From contig CAWDKZ010000020.1 in the NCBI GenBank assembly GCA_963803025.1, positions 62,001 to 126,000 of the forward strand: DNA of 64,000 bases, in the 5' to 3' direction. Below, one piece after another: positions 42,718-50,692 of the stretch (position 1 is the stretch's first letter; each line of letters opens with the position of its first letter). The notes beneath the pieces are model-generated. The model made no database searches. It was not told the origin of the DNA and saw nothing but the letters and a program-made list of their open reading frames with translations. The position numbers and the translations under genes are program-made. Source of the DNA: Bog-793 sp963803025 (GTDB lineage Bacteria; Actinomycetota; Acidimicrobiia; Acidimicrobiales; Bog-793).

Positions 42718-43602
42718 GTGGGGGAGCGAACCGGCGCTGACGGCAGCGTGGTTGGCACCGAGCGCCCCGGCGACGAGAACCGAGCGCGAACGAGGCGGGT
42801 CGCGCTCGGCCTCGCCTACGACGGCTCGGGGTACCACGGTTTCGCCGTGCAGCCCGGCCAGCGCACCGTCGGTGGCGAGCTGTGCGCCGCGCTCGAGCAG
42901 ATGTCGGGGCGCGCCCTTCGCTGCACGTGCGCCGGGCGGACCGACTCCGGCGTCCACGCCACCGCCCAGGTCGTCCACGTCGATCTCGACGAGGCCTTCC
43001 TCGCCGGCCACTTCGGGGCCGCGGCGGTCGTCCCGGGTCGGGAGCTGCCGAAGCTCGCCGAGGCGCTCTCGCACCAGCTCGGCCCGGAGATCGTCGTGTG
43101 GAGGGCGCTCGTCGCCCCGGAGGGCTTCGACGCCCGCAGGTCGGCGATCGCCCGGCGTTACCGCTACGACCTCGAGCTAGGCGGCCGGCCGGATCCGTTG
43201 CGGCGCCAGGCCGTCTGGCACCTCGAAGCGCCCGTCGACGTCGCCGCGATGCGGCTCGCCGCCGACGCGGTGCTCGGCGAGCACGACTTCGCCGCCTTCT
43301 GCCGCCGGCCGCCGGACAAGCCCGACGGTCCGATCCGGCGTCGCGTCACGGACGCCCGCCTCACGACGCCGGGCGAAGGCCTGTGGCGCTTCGAGATCGA
43401 GTCCGACGCCTTCTGCCACCAGATGGTGCGCTCGATCGTCGGCGCGCTCGCCGCCGTCGGCACCGGCCGTCTCCGTCCGAGCGATCTCGTCGCCCTTCTC
43501 GCCCGCTCGAGCCGGGCCGGCGCGCCCGCGCCGGCCCCGCCAGGGGGGCTCTGCCTCGTCGCCGTGCGCTACCCGGCCGCACTCACGGGGACGTGGTCGT
43601 AG
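42718..43602 (+). CDS. truA: tRNA pseudouridine synthase A (positions 38-40)
   Basis: 294 residues. ALGLAYDGSGYHGFAVQPGQ is the family N-terminus; the catalytic Asp is Asp76 in GRTDSGVHATAQVVH. RYRYDLELGGRPDPLRRQAV and DFAAFCRRPP follow, and FEIESDAFCHQMVRSIVGAL forms the closing motif. The start is uncertain: GTG 42718 or GTG 42748, since the first 25 residues are not conserved. Usual neighbour of rplQ. Downstream, conserved actinobacterial order is interrupted by the glycan cassette. Confidence 0.95.
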   Translation: MGERTGADGSVVGTERPGDENRARTRRVALGLAYDGSGYHGFAVQPGQRTVGGELCAALEQMSGRALRCTCAGRTDSGVHATAQVVHVDLDEAFLAGHFGAAAVVPGRELPKLAEALSHQLGPEIVVWRALVAPEGFDARRSAIARRYRYDLELGGRPDPLRRQAVWHLEAPVDVAAMRLAADAVLGEHDFAAFCRRPPDKPDGPIRRRVTDARLTTPGEGLWRFEIESDAFCHQMVRSIVGALAAVGTGRLRPSDLVALLARSSRAGAPAPAPPGGLCLVAVRYPAALTGTWS

Positions 43603-43723
43603 CGAGGCTGCCTCGCACCGCCTCGGCGCGTCCGGCGGGATAATGGCGCCGCGAACCGACGGAGGTGCTTCGCGGACGAGGAGCGGAAGCCACCGGCGCG
43701 AGAAGGGCAGAGGGAGTTCCTCG

Positions 43724-43954
43724 GTGCGCCCTACGACTTCCAGCGGTCGACGGCCGAGCGCGGCGAGGTCGCGTCTGTGGAATCCCGACGAACCGGGCTT
43801 GTTCCCGCCGAAGAGCTTCGGGTGGGGCTGGACCGTGCACTTCTCCTGGTGCGCGCACCCGTGGCGTTGGTGCGCGCGCCGCCGCCGACCCCCCCGACGT
43901 GAAGCCGGGTCGCGGCGAGAAGCGAGACGCCGCGGCCGATCGTCGCCGACGTGA
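43724..43954 (+). CDS. Small DUF5808-like protein (76 aa)
   Basis: The central segment RLWNPDEPGLFPPKSFGWGWT resembles the short DUF5808 motif (DPDDPRxFxPKRFGxGWT) found in actinobacterial small or membrane proteins; I know of no assigned function. It is flanked by Ser/Arg-rich N- and C-termini. GTG 43724 is chosen because GGGAG (43712-43716) lies 7 nt upstream; an ATG at 43643 overlaps a -10-like GATAAT (43639-43644), so translation from it is less likely. First gene of the region separating truA from rplM. The following 270 nt have no gene but a -10-like TAGGCT (44165-44170). Confidence 0.55.
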   Translation: MRPTTSSGRRPSAARSRLWNPDEPGLFPPKSFGWGWTVHFSWCAHPWRWCARRRRPPRREAGSRREARRRGRSSPT

Positions 43955-44224
43955 CGCGGCGAAGAAGCCTCCCGGATCGTCGCGCCGCGCCACGAGAGGC
44001 GGAGGGGCATCGCTTCGGAGAGGGGCAAGAGCGGCAGCTCGGCCGGAGGCGCGTCGCGACCGACCGCGGGGCGCTGAGCCGGTCGCGACGTCAGTCGTCG
44101 GCCGAGCCGAGGACGTCGTCCGACAGATCCGGGCCGGCCTCGGCATCGCACGGATTCGGCACGTTAGGCTGCGCTCGCGTCTCACGCCCGTCGGCGGCCG
44201 AAGCCAACCTGGGAGGAACAGCCG

Positions 44225-45412
44225 ATGTCTCGTCCAGCATCCCGACCGGTTCGGTACGGTTCGATGAGGGCCAACGCCGACTTCGGACTGCCGGTCGCGC
44301 GCGGCGCCCGGTGGCGCTTCGCCAAGCGTTTCGTTGCCCGCGCCTGCTGGCCGCTGCTGCGTGCCCAGGTTGAGTTCAACCGGGAGCTGCTCGGTGAACT
44401 CGTGCGGCACGACGACATCCTGGAGGACGTGCTCCACGACCGGATCCTGCTGCGCGAAGAGGTCGAGCTCGCCCACGAGCAGTCGTTCGCGCGCCTGCAC
44501 GATGCCGTCGGCACCATTCGCACGGAGCTGGCCGAAGTCGTGCAGCAGATTCGCAGCGAGATGGCCGAGGTCGTCAAGGAGGGCGTCGAGCTGCGCCCGC
44601 GCCTCGCCGAACTCGCCTCCCGCCTCGACCAAGCGCAGATCCGCCTCGCCCAGCTCGACCTGTTGCTCAACCGGGTCAGGCACAGCTTGCCGGACCTGCC
44701 GTCCGCCGAGGAACTTGCCAGTCTGCCAAGCGCAGTCGACAACCTCTACGGCGCCTTCGTGGAGGCGTTTCGCGGGCCGTGTGACGTGGTCAAGGAGCAG
44801 ATGCGCCCGTACCTCGCCGACATCCTGGCGGTCGACTCCGCCCTCCCTGTGCTCGACATCGGGTGCGGCCGGGGCGAGCTGCTCGAGTTGCTCGCCGAGT
44901 CGGGTGCCGCCTGCTACGGGGTCGAGACCAACCCGTACTACGTCGAGTCCGCGCAGCAGCTGGGCCTCGACGTCCGGCTCGCCGAGGCGATCGAGCATCT
45001 CGACGGTCTCAAGGAGCGCAGCCTGCGGGCGGTCTCGGCGATCCAGTTCGTGGAGCACCTCTCCATGGAGGAGCTCCTCTCCCTGCTCGACCTCGCCGTG
45101 CGCGCGATCGAACCGGGTGGCCGGTTGATCCTCGAAACGCCGAACCCCGAGAACCTCGTCGTCGGAGCGTCGTCTTTCTACCTCGACCCGACGCGTCACC
45201 AGCCCATCCCGCCGGAACTGCTCGTGTTCCTCGTCGAGACGAGGGGCTTCACCGAGGTCGAGGTGCGGCCGCTCGAGCGCCCCGGTCTCGCGACCCCGGG
45301 GCCGTGGGCCGCGGGCGAGCCGTGGGCCGAGGACATCAAGCGGGTGGTCGACCTCGTCAGTTCGCACCTGTTCAACGCGCCGGACTACGCCGTCGTCGCG
45401 CGTCGTCCGTGA
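44225..45412 (+). CDS. Coiled-coil SAM methyltransferase of a glycan cassette
   Basis: 395 residues in two parts. Residues 16-60 form a basic amphipathic module (GLPV..G.R.RF.KR.VAR.C.PLL..QVE.NRELL.ELV), followed by predicted coiled coil to about 170. The class I methyltransferase domain starts with VLDIGCGRGELLELLAESGA (about 207-226), then ETNPYYVESAQ, the acidic IQFVEHLSMEELLSLL, GGRLILETPNPENLV and LDPTRHQPIPPELLVFLVET. This architecture resembles enzymes of O-antigen-type clusters, some of which cap chains and measure length by coiled coil (WbdD paradigm); that role is inferred. ATG 44225 has GGGAGGA 8 nt upstream. Co-directional with the next three genes. Confidence 0.8.
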   Translation: MSRPASRPVRYGSMRANADFGLPVARGARWRFAKRFVARACWPLLRAQVEFNRELLGELVRHDDILEDVLHDRILLREEVELAHEQSFARLHDAVGTIRTELAEVVQQIRSEMAEVVKEGVELRPRLAELASRLDQAQIRLAQLDLLLNRVRHSLPDLPSAEELASLPSAVDNLYGAFVEAFRGPCDVVKEQMRPYLADILAVDSALPVLDIGCGRGELLELLAESGAACYGVETNPYYVESAQQLGLDVRLAEAIEHLDGLKERSLRAVSAIQFVEHLSMEELLSLLDLAVRAIEPGGRLILETPNPENLVVGASSFYLDPTRHQPIPPELLVFLVETRGFTEVEVRPLERPGLATPGPWAAGEPWAEDIKRVVDLVSSHLFNAPDYAVVARRP

Positions 45413-45435
45413 CGGCGGGCGCTCGGAGCTGCTAG

Positions 45436-47346
45436 GTGAGGGTCGCGGTCTGGACGCCCCTGCCCCCCCAGCGTGGCGAGGTCGCCCGTGGCGCCGACGC
45501 TCTGCTCGCGGCGCTCGCCCGTCACGCGCAAGTCGTCGCGGTGATCCGCGATGACGTCGCCGGTGTCGCCGAGGCCCCCGAGGGTGTGCAACTCGTGGCG
45601 GCGTCGGACTACGAGCCCCGCGACGTCGACATCGACATCTACCAGATGGACGACGACGCGCGAACCTGTGGCTTCATGCATTCGGCGGCGTTGAGGCGTC
45701 CCGGGCTGCTCGTTCTGCACGATCCGGCGCTCGTCGGGTTCTACCTGCGGCTCGGCGGTGGCGCGGGCGGAGCCGTGTTCCGCGAAGAGGTGGGATTCAA
45801 TCGTCCCGAGGCGTCTCACCCGCCGTCGGCGGAAGGCACCGCGGGGGAGTCCGTGGCCGGCGCCGTGCCGGCGCTGATGTCCCGACGTCTTGTCGAGGCG
45901 AGCCTGATGACCGTCGTGCACACCTCGTGGGCGGCCCAGGAGTTGTCCCGCCGATCGCCGGGCGCGGACGTCGTCTGTGTTCCCCCGGCGCGCGAGCCCG
46001 CCGGCCAGAGCGGGGGCGAGCCCGGGGGACCGACCGTCGCGCCCGAGGTGCTCGCCACGACCCTCCTCGAGCTGCTCGAGACGTGCGTCGCGCGACGCCG
46101 CGGGTCAGCGCGAACCCGGGGCGCCGAGCCGGAGGCGGAGCGGACCATCGGCGTGAACGCCGTGGGCAGCTGGGAGGCGACGACGGGGCTCGCCGAGGCG
46201 GGTCGCCGTTGCGTGGGCGCCCTCGTCGACGCCGGGGTCGACGTGGCGATGGATGACTACAACTACGGCGCGCCCCGGGACCCGCATCGGCTTCCCTTCC
46301 GGTTGCGGGTCCTGCCGAGGGGTCGCCCGCACGACGTCGACCTGTGCTTTCTGAACGTGAACGAGCTCCACCTCATGCCCGTCGAGTACCTCCACCGGCC
46401 CAGCCGTCGCCGTGTCATCGCCTACTGGCACTGGGAGCAGGGCACCCTCCCGGAGGATTTCCAGACGCAACTGGACCGCGTCGACGAGATCTGGGTCTCG
46501 AGCGAGTTCAGCGCCGCGACCTTCCGGCACTACACGTCGAAGCCGGTCGAAGTCGTGCCGTGCGTCGTGGAACCGGTCGCCGACACCTCGTTGGGGCGCG
46601 CCAGCTTCGGGCTTCCGGAAGGGTCGTGTCTGTTCTTCTTCCACTTCGACGTCGACTCGACGCTCGCCCGCAAGAATCCGCGGGGGGTGATCGAGGCGTA
46701 TCGCCGGGCGTTCACCCCGGCCGAACGGGCGAACGGGGTGCACCTCGTCATGAAGACGATCAATCTCGCGAATCACCCGGAGGCCCAGGCGGTGCTGGAA
46801 GACGCCATGGGTCTCGTCGGGGGAACGATCCTCGACGTGGACCTGCCGCCCGAAGCGGTGGCCGCCCTGACCGCCGTGTGCGACGTCTACGTCTCGCTCC
46901 ACCGTGCGGAGGGCTTCGGGCTCGGGATGGCCGAAGCCATGTACTTTGGCAAACCCGTGATCGCCACGGCCTACTCGGGGAACATGGACTTCATGACCCT
47001 CGCGAACAGCTGCCCGGTCGGCTACCGCATGGCCCGGATCGACCTCGGCGATCTCCGCTTCAACCGCTTGACCGAGGCCGTCTACCGTCCCGGGGAATGG
47101 TGGGCGGATCCGGACCTCGACGAAGCGGCGCGCCGGATGCGCGACCTCTACGAGGATCGGGGTCTGCGGGATCGACTGGGCAGGTCCGCGGCGATCTCGA
47201 TACGCGAGATGTGCAACGGTCGCGTCGTCGGCGCGCAGATGCGGAGGCTTCTGCAACGCAACAACGTGGCGCACACCGACCGTCGGCGCACGACCGCCGA
47301 CTTCTCGGGGCGCCTGTCCGCGCCCGCCTCGGGGAACCGGGCGTGA
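45436..47346 (+). CDS. Fused glycosyltransferase: degenerate GT-B half plus GT4
   Basis: 636 residues. Residues 1-190 resemble the N-terminal Rossmann half of a GT4 enzyme (AVWTPLPPQRGEVARGADAL, DIDIYQMDDDA, LLVLHDPALVGFYLRL) and match the downstream enzyme, but the SGIADY segment has become GEVARG. Residues 235 on form a complete GT4: GVNAVGSWEATTGLAEAGRR, IAYWHWEQGTLPEDF, DEIWVSSEFSAATF and the donor-binding SLHRAEGFGLGMAEAMYFGK with E-x7-E, followed by PVIATAYSGNMDFM. Likely cytoplasmic polymerisation or branching of a surface glycan; donor unknown. GTG has GGAG 7 nt upstream. 23 nt after the methyltransferase. Confidence 0.82.
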   Translation: MRVAVWTPLPPQRGEVARGADALLAALARHAQVVAVIRDDVAGVAEAPEGVQLVAASDYEPRDVDIDIYQMDDDARTCGFMHSAALRRPGLLVLHDPALVGFYLRLGGGAGGAVFREEVGFNRPEASHPPSAEGTAGESVAGAVPALMSRRLVEASLMTVVHTSWAAQELSRRSPGADVVCVPPAREPAGQSGGEPGGPTVAPEVLATTLLELLETCVARRRGSARTRGAEPEAERTIGVNAVGSWEATTGLAEAGRRCVGALVDAGVDVAMDDYNYGAPRDPHRLPFRLRVLPRGRPHDVDLCFLNVNELHLMPVEYLHRPSRRRVIAYWHWEQGTLPEDFQTQLDRVDEIWVSSEFSAATFRHYTSKPVEVVPCVVEPVADTSLGRASFGLPEGSCLFFFHFDVDSTLARKNPRGVIEAYRRAFTPAERANGVHLVMKTINLANHPEAQAVLEDAMGLVGGTILDVDLPPEAVAALTAVCDVYVSLHRAEGFGLGMAEAMYFGKPVIATAYSGNMDFMTLANSCPVGYRMARIDLGDLRFNRLTEAVYRPGEWWADPDLDEAARRMRDLYEDRGLRDRLGRSAAISIREMCNGRVVGAQMRRLLQRNNVAHTDRRRTTADFSGRLSAPASGNRA

Positions 47347-47468
47347 CGCCGGCACAGAGGATCCCGCCCGGCGGTCGCTGATGGCTCGGGCGGCACCGGC
47401 GGGACCGCTGTCGCGCCGCGCCGATCCGTGGGAGTATCCGCCCTGGGAGCACGCGAAGGAGCCGTGGG

Positions 47469-48080
47469 GTGGCTGAATCGGACGAGGAGTCGCGCCACTG
47501 GGTCGCGGCGAACGCGCACGCCGGCCTCGGGCTGCCGGTCCCGCCCGGCGAGCGCCATCGGTTCGTGAAGCGCGTCGTCGCCCGACTCTGCCGGCCGTTG
47601 CTCAAGCATCAGGTCGAGTACAACCGCGAGCTCCTCGCCGAGCTCGTGACGATCCGGGACTCGCTCGTGGCGCAGACGAGATCGCTCGGCGTCAGCACCA
47701 CCGAGCAGTTCGCCGCGCTGGTCGAGCGGGTCGACGTGTTCGGGGCGCACCTCGGGGAGATCGGCGCGATCGGTGCCGAGCGGTTCGACGCGGCGAACGC
47801 GCGCTTTGACGCGCTGACGGAGCAGGTCGAGCGCGAGCTCAGCGCGCTCGGCGCACGCTTCGTGCAGCTCGGGGCGCGCGTCGACGAGCTCTACTCGCTC
47901 CTCGAGGAGGGCTCGGTCGACCGTGATCTCGTCCACGAAGAGGTCGAACTCGCCCAGCAGCATGCGCTCGAGCACATCCGGGAGGCTTGCGATCGCATCC
48001 GCGGTGAGCTCCGCGACCTGACACGCCGGACCGAGGAGCGCCAGCGCGAACCGACGAAGGCGCCCGGCCGGGTCCCATGA
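47469..48080 (+). CDS. Stand-alone coiled-coil protein sharing the methyltransferase N-terminus
   Basis: 203 residues with no enzyme domain. Residues 21-60 align without gaps to residues 21-60 of the upstream methyltransferase (28 of 40 identical: GLPV, RF.KR, VAR, QVE.NRELL.ELV). A second shared block, EEVELA at 157-162, corresponds to 78-83 in the methyltransferase, so this protein has an extra helical segment of about 79 residues between them. Heptad-like Leu/Val/Ala spacing predicts coiled coil. GTG 47469 has AAGGAG upstream; overlaps the next gene by ATGA. Possible scaffold, membrane tether or ruler for the adjacent glycosyltransferases. No function is assigned. Confidence 0.75.
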   Translation: MAESDEESRHWVAANAHAGLGLPVPPGERHRFVKRVVARLCRPLLKHQVEYNRELLAELVTIRDSLVAQTRSLGVSTTEQFAALVERVDVFGAHLGEIGAIGAERFDAANARFDALTEQVERELSALGARFVQLGARVDELYSLLEEGSVDRDLVHEEVELAQQHALEHIREACDRIRGELRDLTRRTEERQREPTKAPGRVP

Positions 48081-49255
48081 CCTTGAAGCTTGCCGTCTGG
48101 ACGCCTCTTCCCCCGCAACGGAGCGGGATCGCCGACTACGCCTACGCCTTGCTCGCCGAGCTCGCCAAGCGAGCCGACATCGTCGCCGTCGTGCGCGACG
48201 GCGCGAGGTCGCCGTTGCTCGCGCCCGCGGGTGTCAGGGTGGTGCCGAGGTCCGGCTACGACGCCAGATCGGTGGATCTCGACATTTACCACTTCGGCAA
48301 CCATGCCCGGTTCCACTGCTACATGTACGGGGCGATCCGCCGCCGTCCCGGCATCCTCGTGCTCCACGACCCGGCGCTGCCGGACTTCCACCACGACCTG
48401 TGCGGCGGGTACGAGTCGACGCTGTTCCGCGACGAGGCGCGCTTCGACGACCCGGAGGTCGACACCGCCTCGCCCGTGCGCTACGTCGACGGCCGCGTCG
48501 AGGTCGACTGGCTCCGGCTGCCCCTCGCGCGACGCGTCATCGAGGCGAGCGCGCTCACCGTCGTGCACAGCGCCTGGGCCCGCGACGCCCTCGCCGCCCG
48601 CTATCCGGGGGCGACCATCGTGCACCGGCACCAAGCGGCCGCGGTCGGCGACGCCCCGCCCCGAGGGCCGGCCCGCGAGGCCGCAGTCACCTTCGGCGCG
48701 TTCGGCGGCATCTCCGGGCCGAAGCGAACCGCACAGGTGTTCCGGGCCTTCACCGCCGTGCGACGGGAGGCCCCCGAGGCCCGGCTCATCATCTGCGGGC
48801 GATCGGAGGCCGGCGGTCTGCTCGTCGAGGAGATGCGCGCCGCGATCGCGCGGGAAGGGCTTGCCGGGTCGGTGGAGCTGCACATCGAGGTGCCCCAGGC
48901 GGAGATGACACGGCTCATGGGAGCATGCGACGCGGTCGTCGCCCTGCGCTGGCCGACCGTCGGCGAGACGAGCGCGCCGATGATGCGCGCCTTCGGGATC
49001 GGCCGTCTCGTGATCGCCTCGGACGTGCCGCAGAACAGGGAGCTCGATCCGCGTTTCTGCTGGCGGGTGCCCGTCGGCGAGGGCGAGGACACGGTGCTCG
49101 CGCAGCGGATGCGACAGGTGGTCGCGGACCCGGGGTCCGCCCGCGCGGCGGGGGACCTGGCGCGCGAGTTCGTCCGTCGCGAGGCGTCCTTCGCGGTCGT
49201 GGCCTCCCAGTACCTCGAGCTCGCCGAGGAGCTCGTCGAGAAGAGGGGGCGGTAG
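48077..49255 (+). CDS. GT4-family glycosyltransferase
   Basis: 392 residues, complete GT-B fold. Starts KLAVWTPLPPQRSGIADYAY, with the intact SGIADY acceptor-side motif, then DLDIYHFGNHARFHCYMY and ILVLHDPALPDFH. The C-terminal half has FGAFGGISGPKRTAQVFRAF, ARLIICGRSEAGGLL and the donor-site segment LRWPTVGETSAPMMRAFGIG followed by RLVIASDVPQNREL. The N-terminal half is paralogous to the first 190 residues of the fused enzyme upstream. Translationally coupled (ATGA) to the coiled-coil gene, suggesting the two products act together. Substrate unknown. Confidence 0.85.
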   Translation: MTLKLAVWTPLPPQRSGIADYAYALLAELAKRADIVAVVRDGARSPLLAPAGVRVVPRSGYDARSVDLDIYHFGNHARFHCYMYGAIRRRPGILVLHDPALPDFHHDLCGGYESTLFRDEARFDDPEVDTASPVRYVDGRVEVDWLRLPLARRVIEASALTVVHSAWARDALAARYPGATIVHRHQAAAVGDAPPRGPAREAAVTFGAFGGISGPKRTAQVFRAFTAVRREAPEARLIICGRSEAGGLLVEEMRAAIAREGLAGSVELHIEVPQAEMTRLMGACDAVVALRWPTVGETSAPMMRAFGIGRLVIASDVPQNRELDPRFCWRVPVGEGEDTVLAQRMRQVVADPGSARAAGDLAREFVRREASFAVVASQYLELAEELVEKRGR

Positions 49256-49319
49256 CCGCCCGGCCGCCGTCGGGGAGCGCCGGAGCCCGACGTGGCGCGC
49301 TCGGCGCAGCTGCGTCCGC

Positions 49320-49994
49320 CTACTCCACCCGGTGGAGGGCCGGGAGGACGTTCTCGAGGTAGAGGGTGCTGAAGCGCTGCGTCACCGTCGTCGCCTGTCG
49401 GGCGCCGAGGCCGGGGCTGTTGTCGACGCCGAGATACTCGGCGAGCCATTGGTCGGCGCGGGCGAGGTAGGCGGCGATGGTCGTCTTCGGCCGGGGGGAC
49501 GGCCGGCGGGTCGGGTAGGCGTGTTCGAGCGCATCCGCCACGTCGTCGAGCACCGCCGGCGTACCGATCGCTTCGACGAACGTGCGCGCCGCCGAGAGGC
49601 GGTCACGGTCGGCCATCACGGCGAAGAGGAAGAAGAGCGTGCAAACCCCGGCGACAAAGAAGAACTCGTCCTCGCTCAGCGGAGAGCCGGCGGCGGTCCG
49701 CCCCAGCAGGAGCCCGGCGAGCCCCGGTCCGCTGTCGTCGTCGCGGGACGTGAACTCCGCGGTCAGGTACCACTCCGCCGACTCGGTCCCGGCGAGGGAG
49801 ACGGCCTTGTCGATCAGCTTGGCGCGGTCCGACAGCACCGGGCTCGCGTCGATGAGGTCGAACATCCGATCGCCGCAGCGCCGCGCGCGGGCGTGGACGA
49901 GGCGGCCGTAGGCGTCGTCGACGTGGACTTCGACCGACGCGGGTCGGACGGTGTCGGCGGGGGCCTCCACGACGACCGGCTGCTTCCTCCTCAC
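49320..49994 (-). CDS. Hypothetical protein (224 aa), unrecognised
   Basis: Not recognised. Start GTG 49994 is strongly suggested by TACCGT exactly 6 nt upstream on the minus strand. The N-terminus has VVVEAPADTVRPASVEVHVD; mid-protein has AEWYLTAEFTSRDDDSGPG and FFFVAGVCTLFFLFAVMADR, a hydrophobic stretch that may be one membrane segment or a buried helix. The C-terminus has LARADQWLAEYLGVDN and TQRFSTLYLENVLPALHRVE, mostly helical. It is the only minus-strand gene between 9.1 kb and the window end, facing the glycan cassette tail to tail and diverging from rplM. Confidence 0.65.
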   Translation of the reverse strand: MRRKQPVVVEAPADTVRPASVEVHVDDAYGRLVHARARRCGDRMFDLIDASPVLSDRAKLIDKAVSLAGTESAEWYLTAEFTSRDDDSGPGLAGLLLGRTAAGSPLSEDEFFFVAGVCTLFFLFAVMADRDRLSAARTFVEAIGTPAVLDDVADALEHAYPTRRPSPRPKTTIAAYLARADQWLAEYLGVDNSPGLGARQATTVTQRFSTLYLENVLPALHRVE

Positions 49995-50000
49995 GGCACC

Positions 50001-50006
50001 ACGGTA
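50001..50006 (-). promoter_or_regulatory. -10 element of the minus-strand hypothetical gene
   Basis: TACCGT on the minus strand, a 6-nt spacer (GGTGCC), then GTG 49994. Same leaderless geometry as mptB, glmS and others. Confidence 0.5.
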
Positions 50007-50107
50007 GGCATCGGCCGCGACCCGTGCAGGACGTCGGCCCGGCACCCTGCCATGTCCCCGCCGCGCCGGATGACGTGGGCGGATTGCCCGTGCCCGAGTC
50101 GGGTCGG

Positions 50108-50136
50108 TTGCGCCGTTCGAGCAGGCCATCTAGCCT
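50108..50136 (+). promoter_or_regulatory. rplM-rpsI promoter
   Basis: TTGCGC (50108-50113), 17-nt spacer, TAGCCT (50131-50136). The -10 lies in the loop of an inverted repeat GCCATC (50125-50130)/GATGGC (50138-50143), which could be an operator or affect the RNA start. About 90 nt of leader to rplM. Confidence 0.5.
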
Positions 50137-50229
50137 TGATGGCTGGCCAGAAGCGCAAACTCGGACTTCGATGCGCGAATTCGGCCATTCGGTGATCCTG
50201 CGGCCCTCACCGCCGGCAAAGGATGGGCA

Positions 50230-50679
50230 GTGCGTACGTTCTCCCCGAAATCGAGCGACGTCGTCCGCGAGTGGCACACCATCGACGCGGACGGCCTCGT
50301 TCTCGGCAGGCTCGCGACCGAGGTCGCCACCTTGCTGCGCGGCAAACACAAGCCGATCTTCGCTCCGCACGTCGACACGGGCGACCACGTCATCGTGGTG
50401 AATGCCGCGAAGGTGGTCCTCACGTCGGGTAAAGCGGAGGACGAGATCGCCTACCGCCACAGCGGTTACCCGGGCGGTCTCAAGGCGACGCGCCTCGCGA
50501 GTCTGCTCTCGACCAGACCGGAGGAGGTCGTCCGTCGCGCCGTCGCCGGCATGCTGCCGAAGGGCACGCTCGGTCGCCAAATGTTGACGAAACTCAAGGT
50601 GTACGCGGGTCCGGACCATCCGCACGCCGCCCAGACGCCGAAGCCGCGCCTGGTCGAGCGGGCGCGGTCGGCCTCGTAG
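50230..50679 (+). CDS. rplM: 50S ribosomal protein L13 (uL13)
   Basis: 149 residues. Starts RTFSPKSSDVVREWHTIDAD; family blocks GLVLGRLATEVATLLRGKHK, DHVIVVNAAKVVLTSGKAED, YRHSGYPGGLKA and AVAGMLPKGTLGRQMLTKLK. GTG 50230 has GGATGGG upstream. Paired with rpsI (13 nt), the universal order. Confidence 0.97.
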   Translation: MRTFSPKSSDVVREWHTIDADGLVLGRLATEVATLLRGKHKPIFAPHVDTGDHVIVVNAAKVVLTSGKAEDEIAYRHSGYPGGLKATRLASLLSTRPEEVVRRAVAGMLPKGTLGRQMLTKLKVYAGPDHPHAAQTPKPRLVERARSAS

Positions 50680-50692
50680 CGAGGAGAGACCG

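Noticed and set aside
43603..49319. Mobile element or prophage as carrier of the glycan cassette
   Set aside because: No transposase, integrase, tRNA-end duplication or terminal repeats seen; base composition looks like the neighbours.
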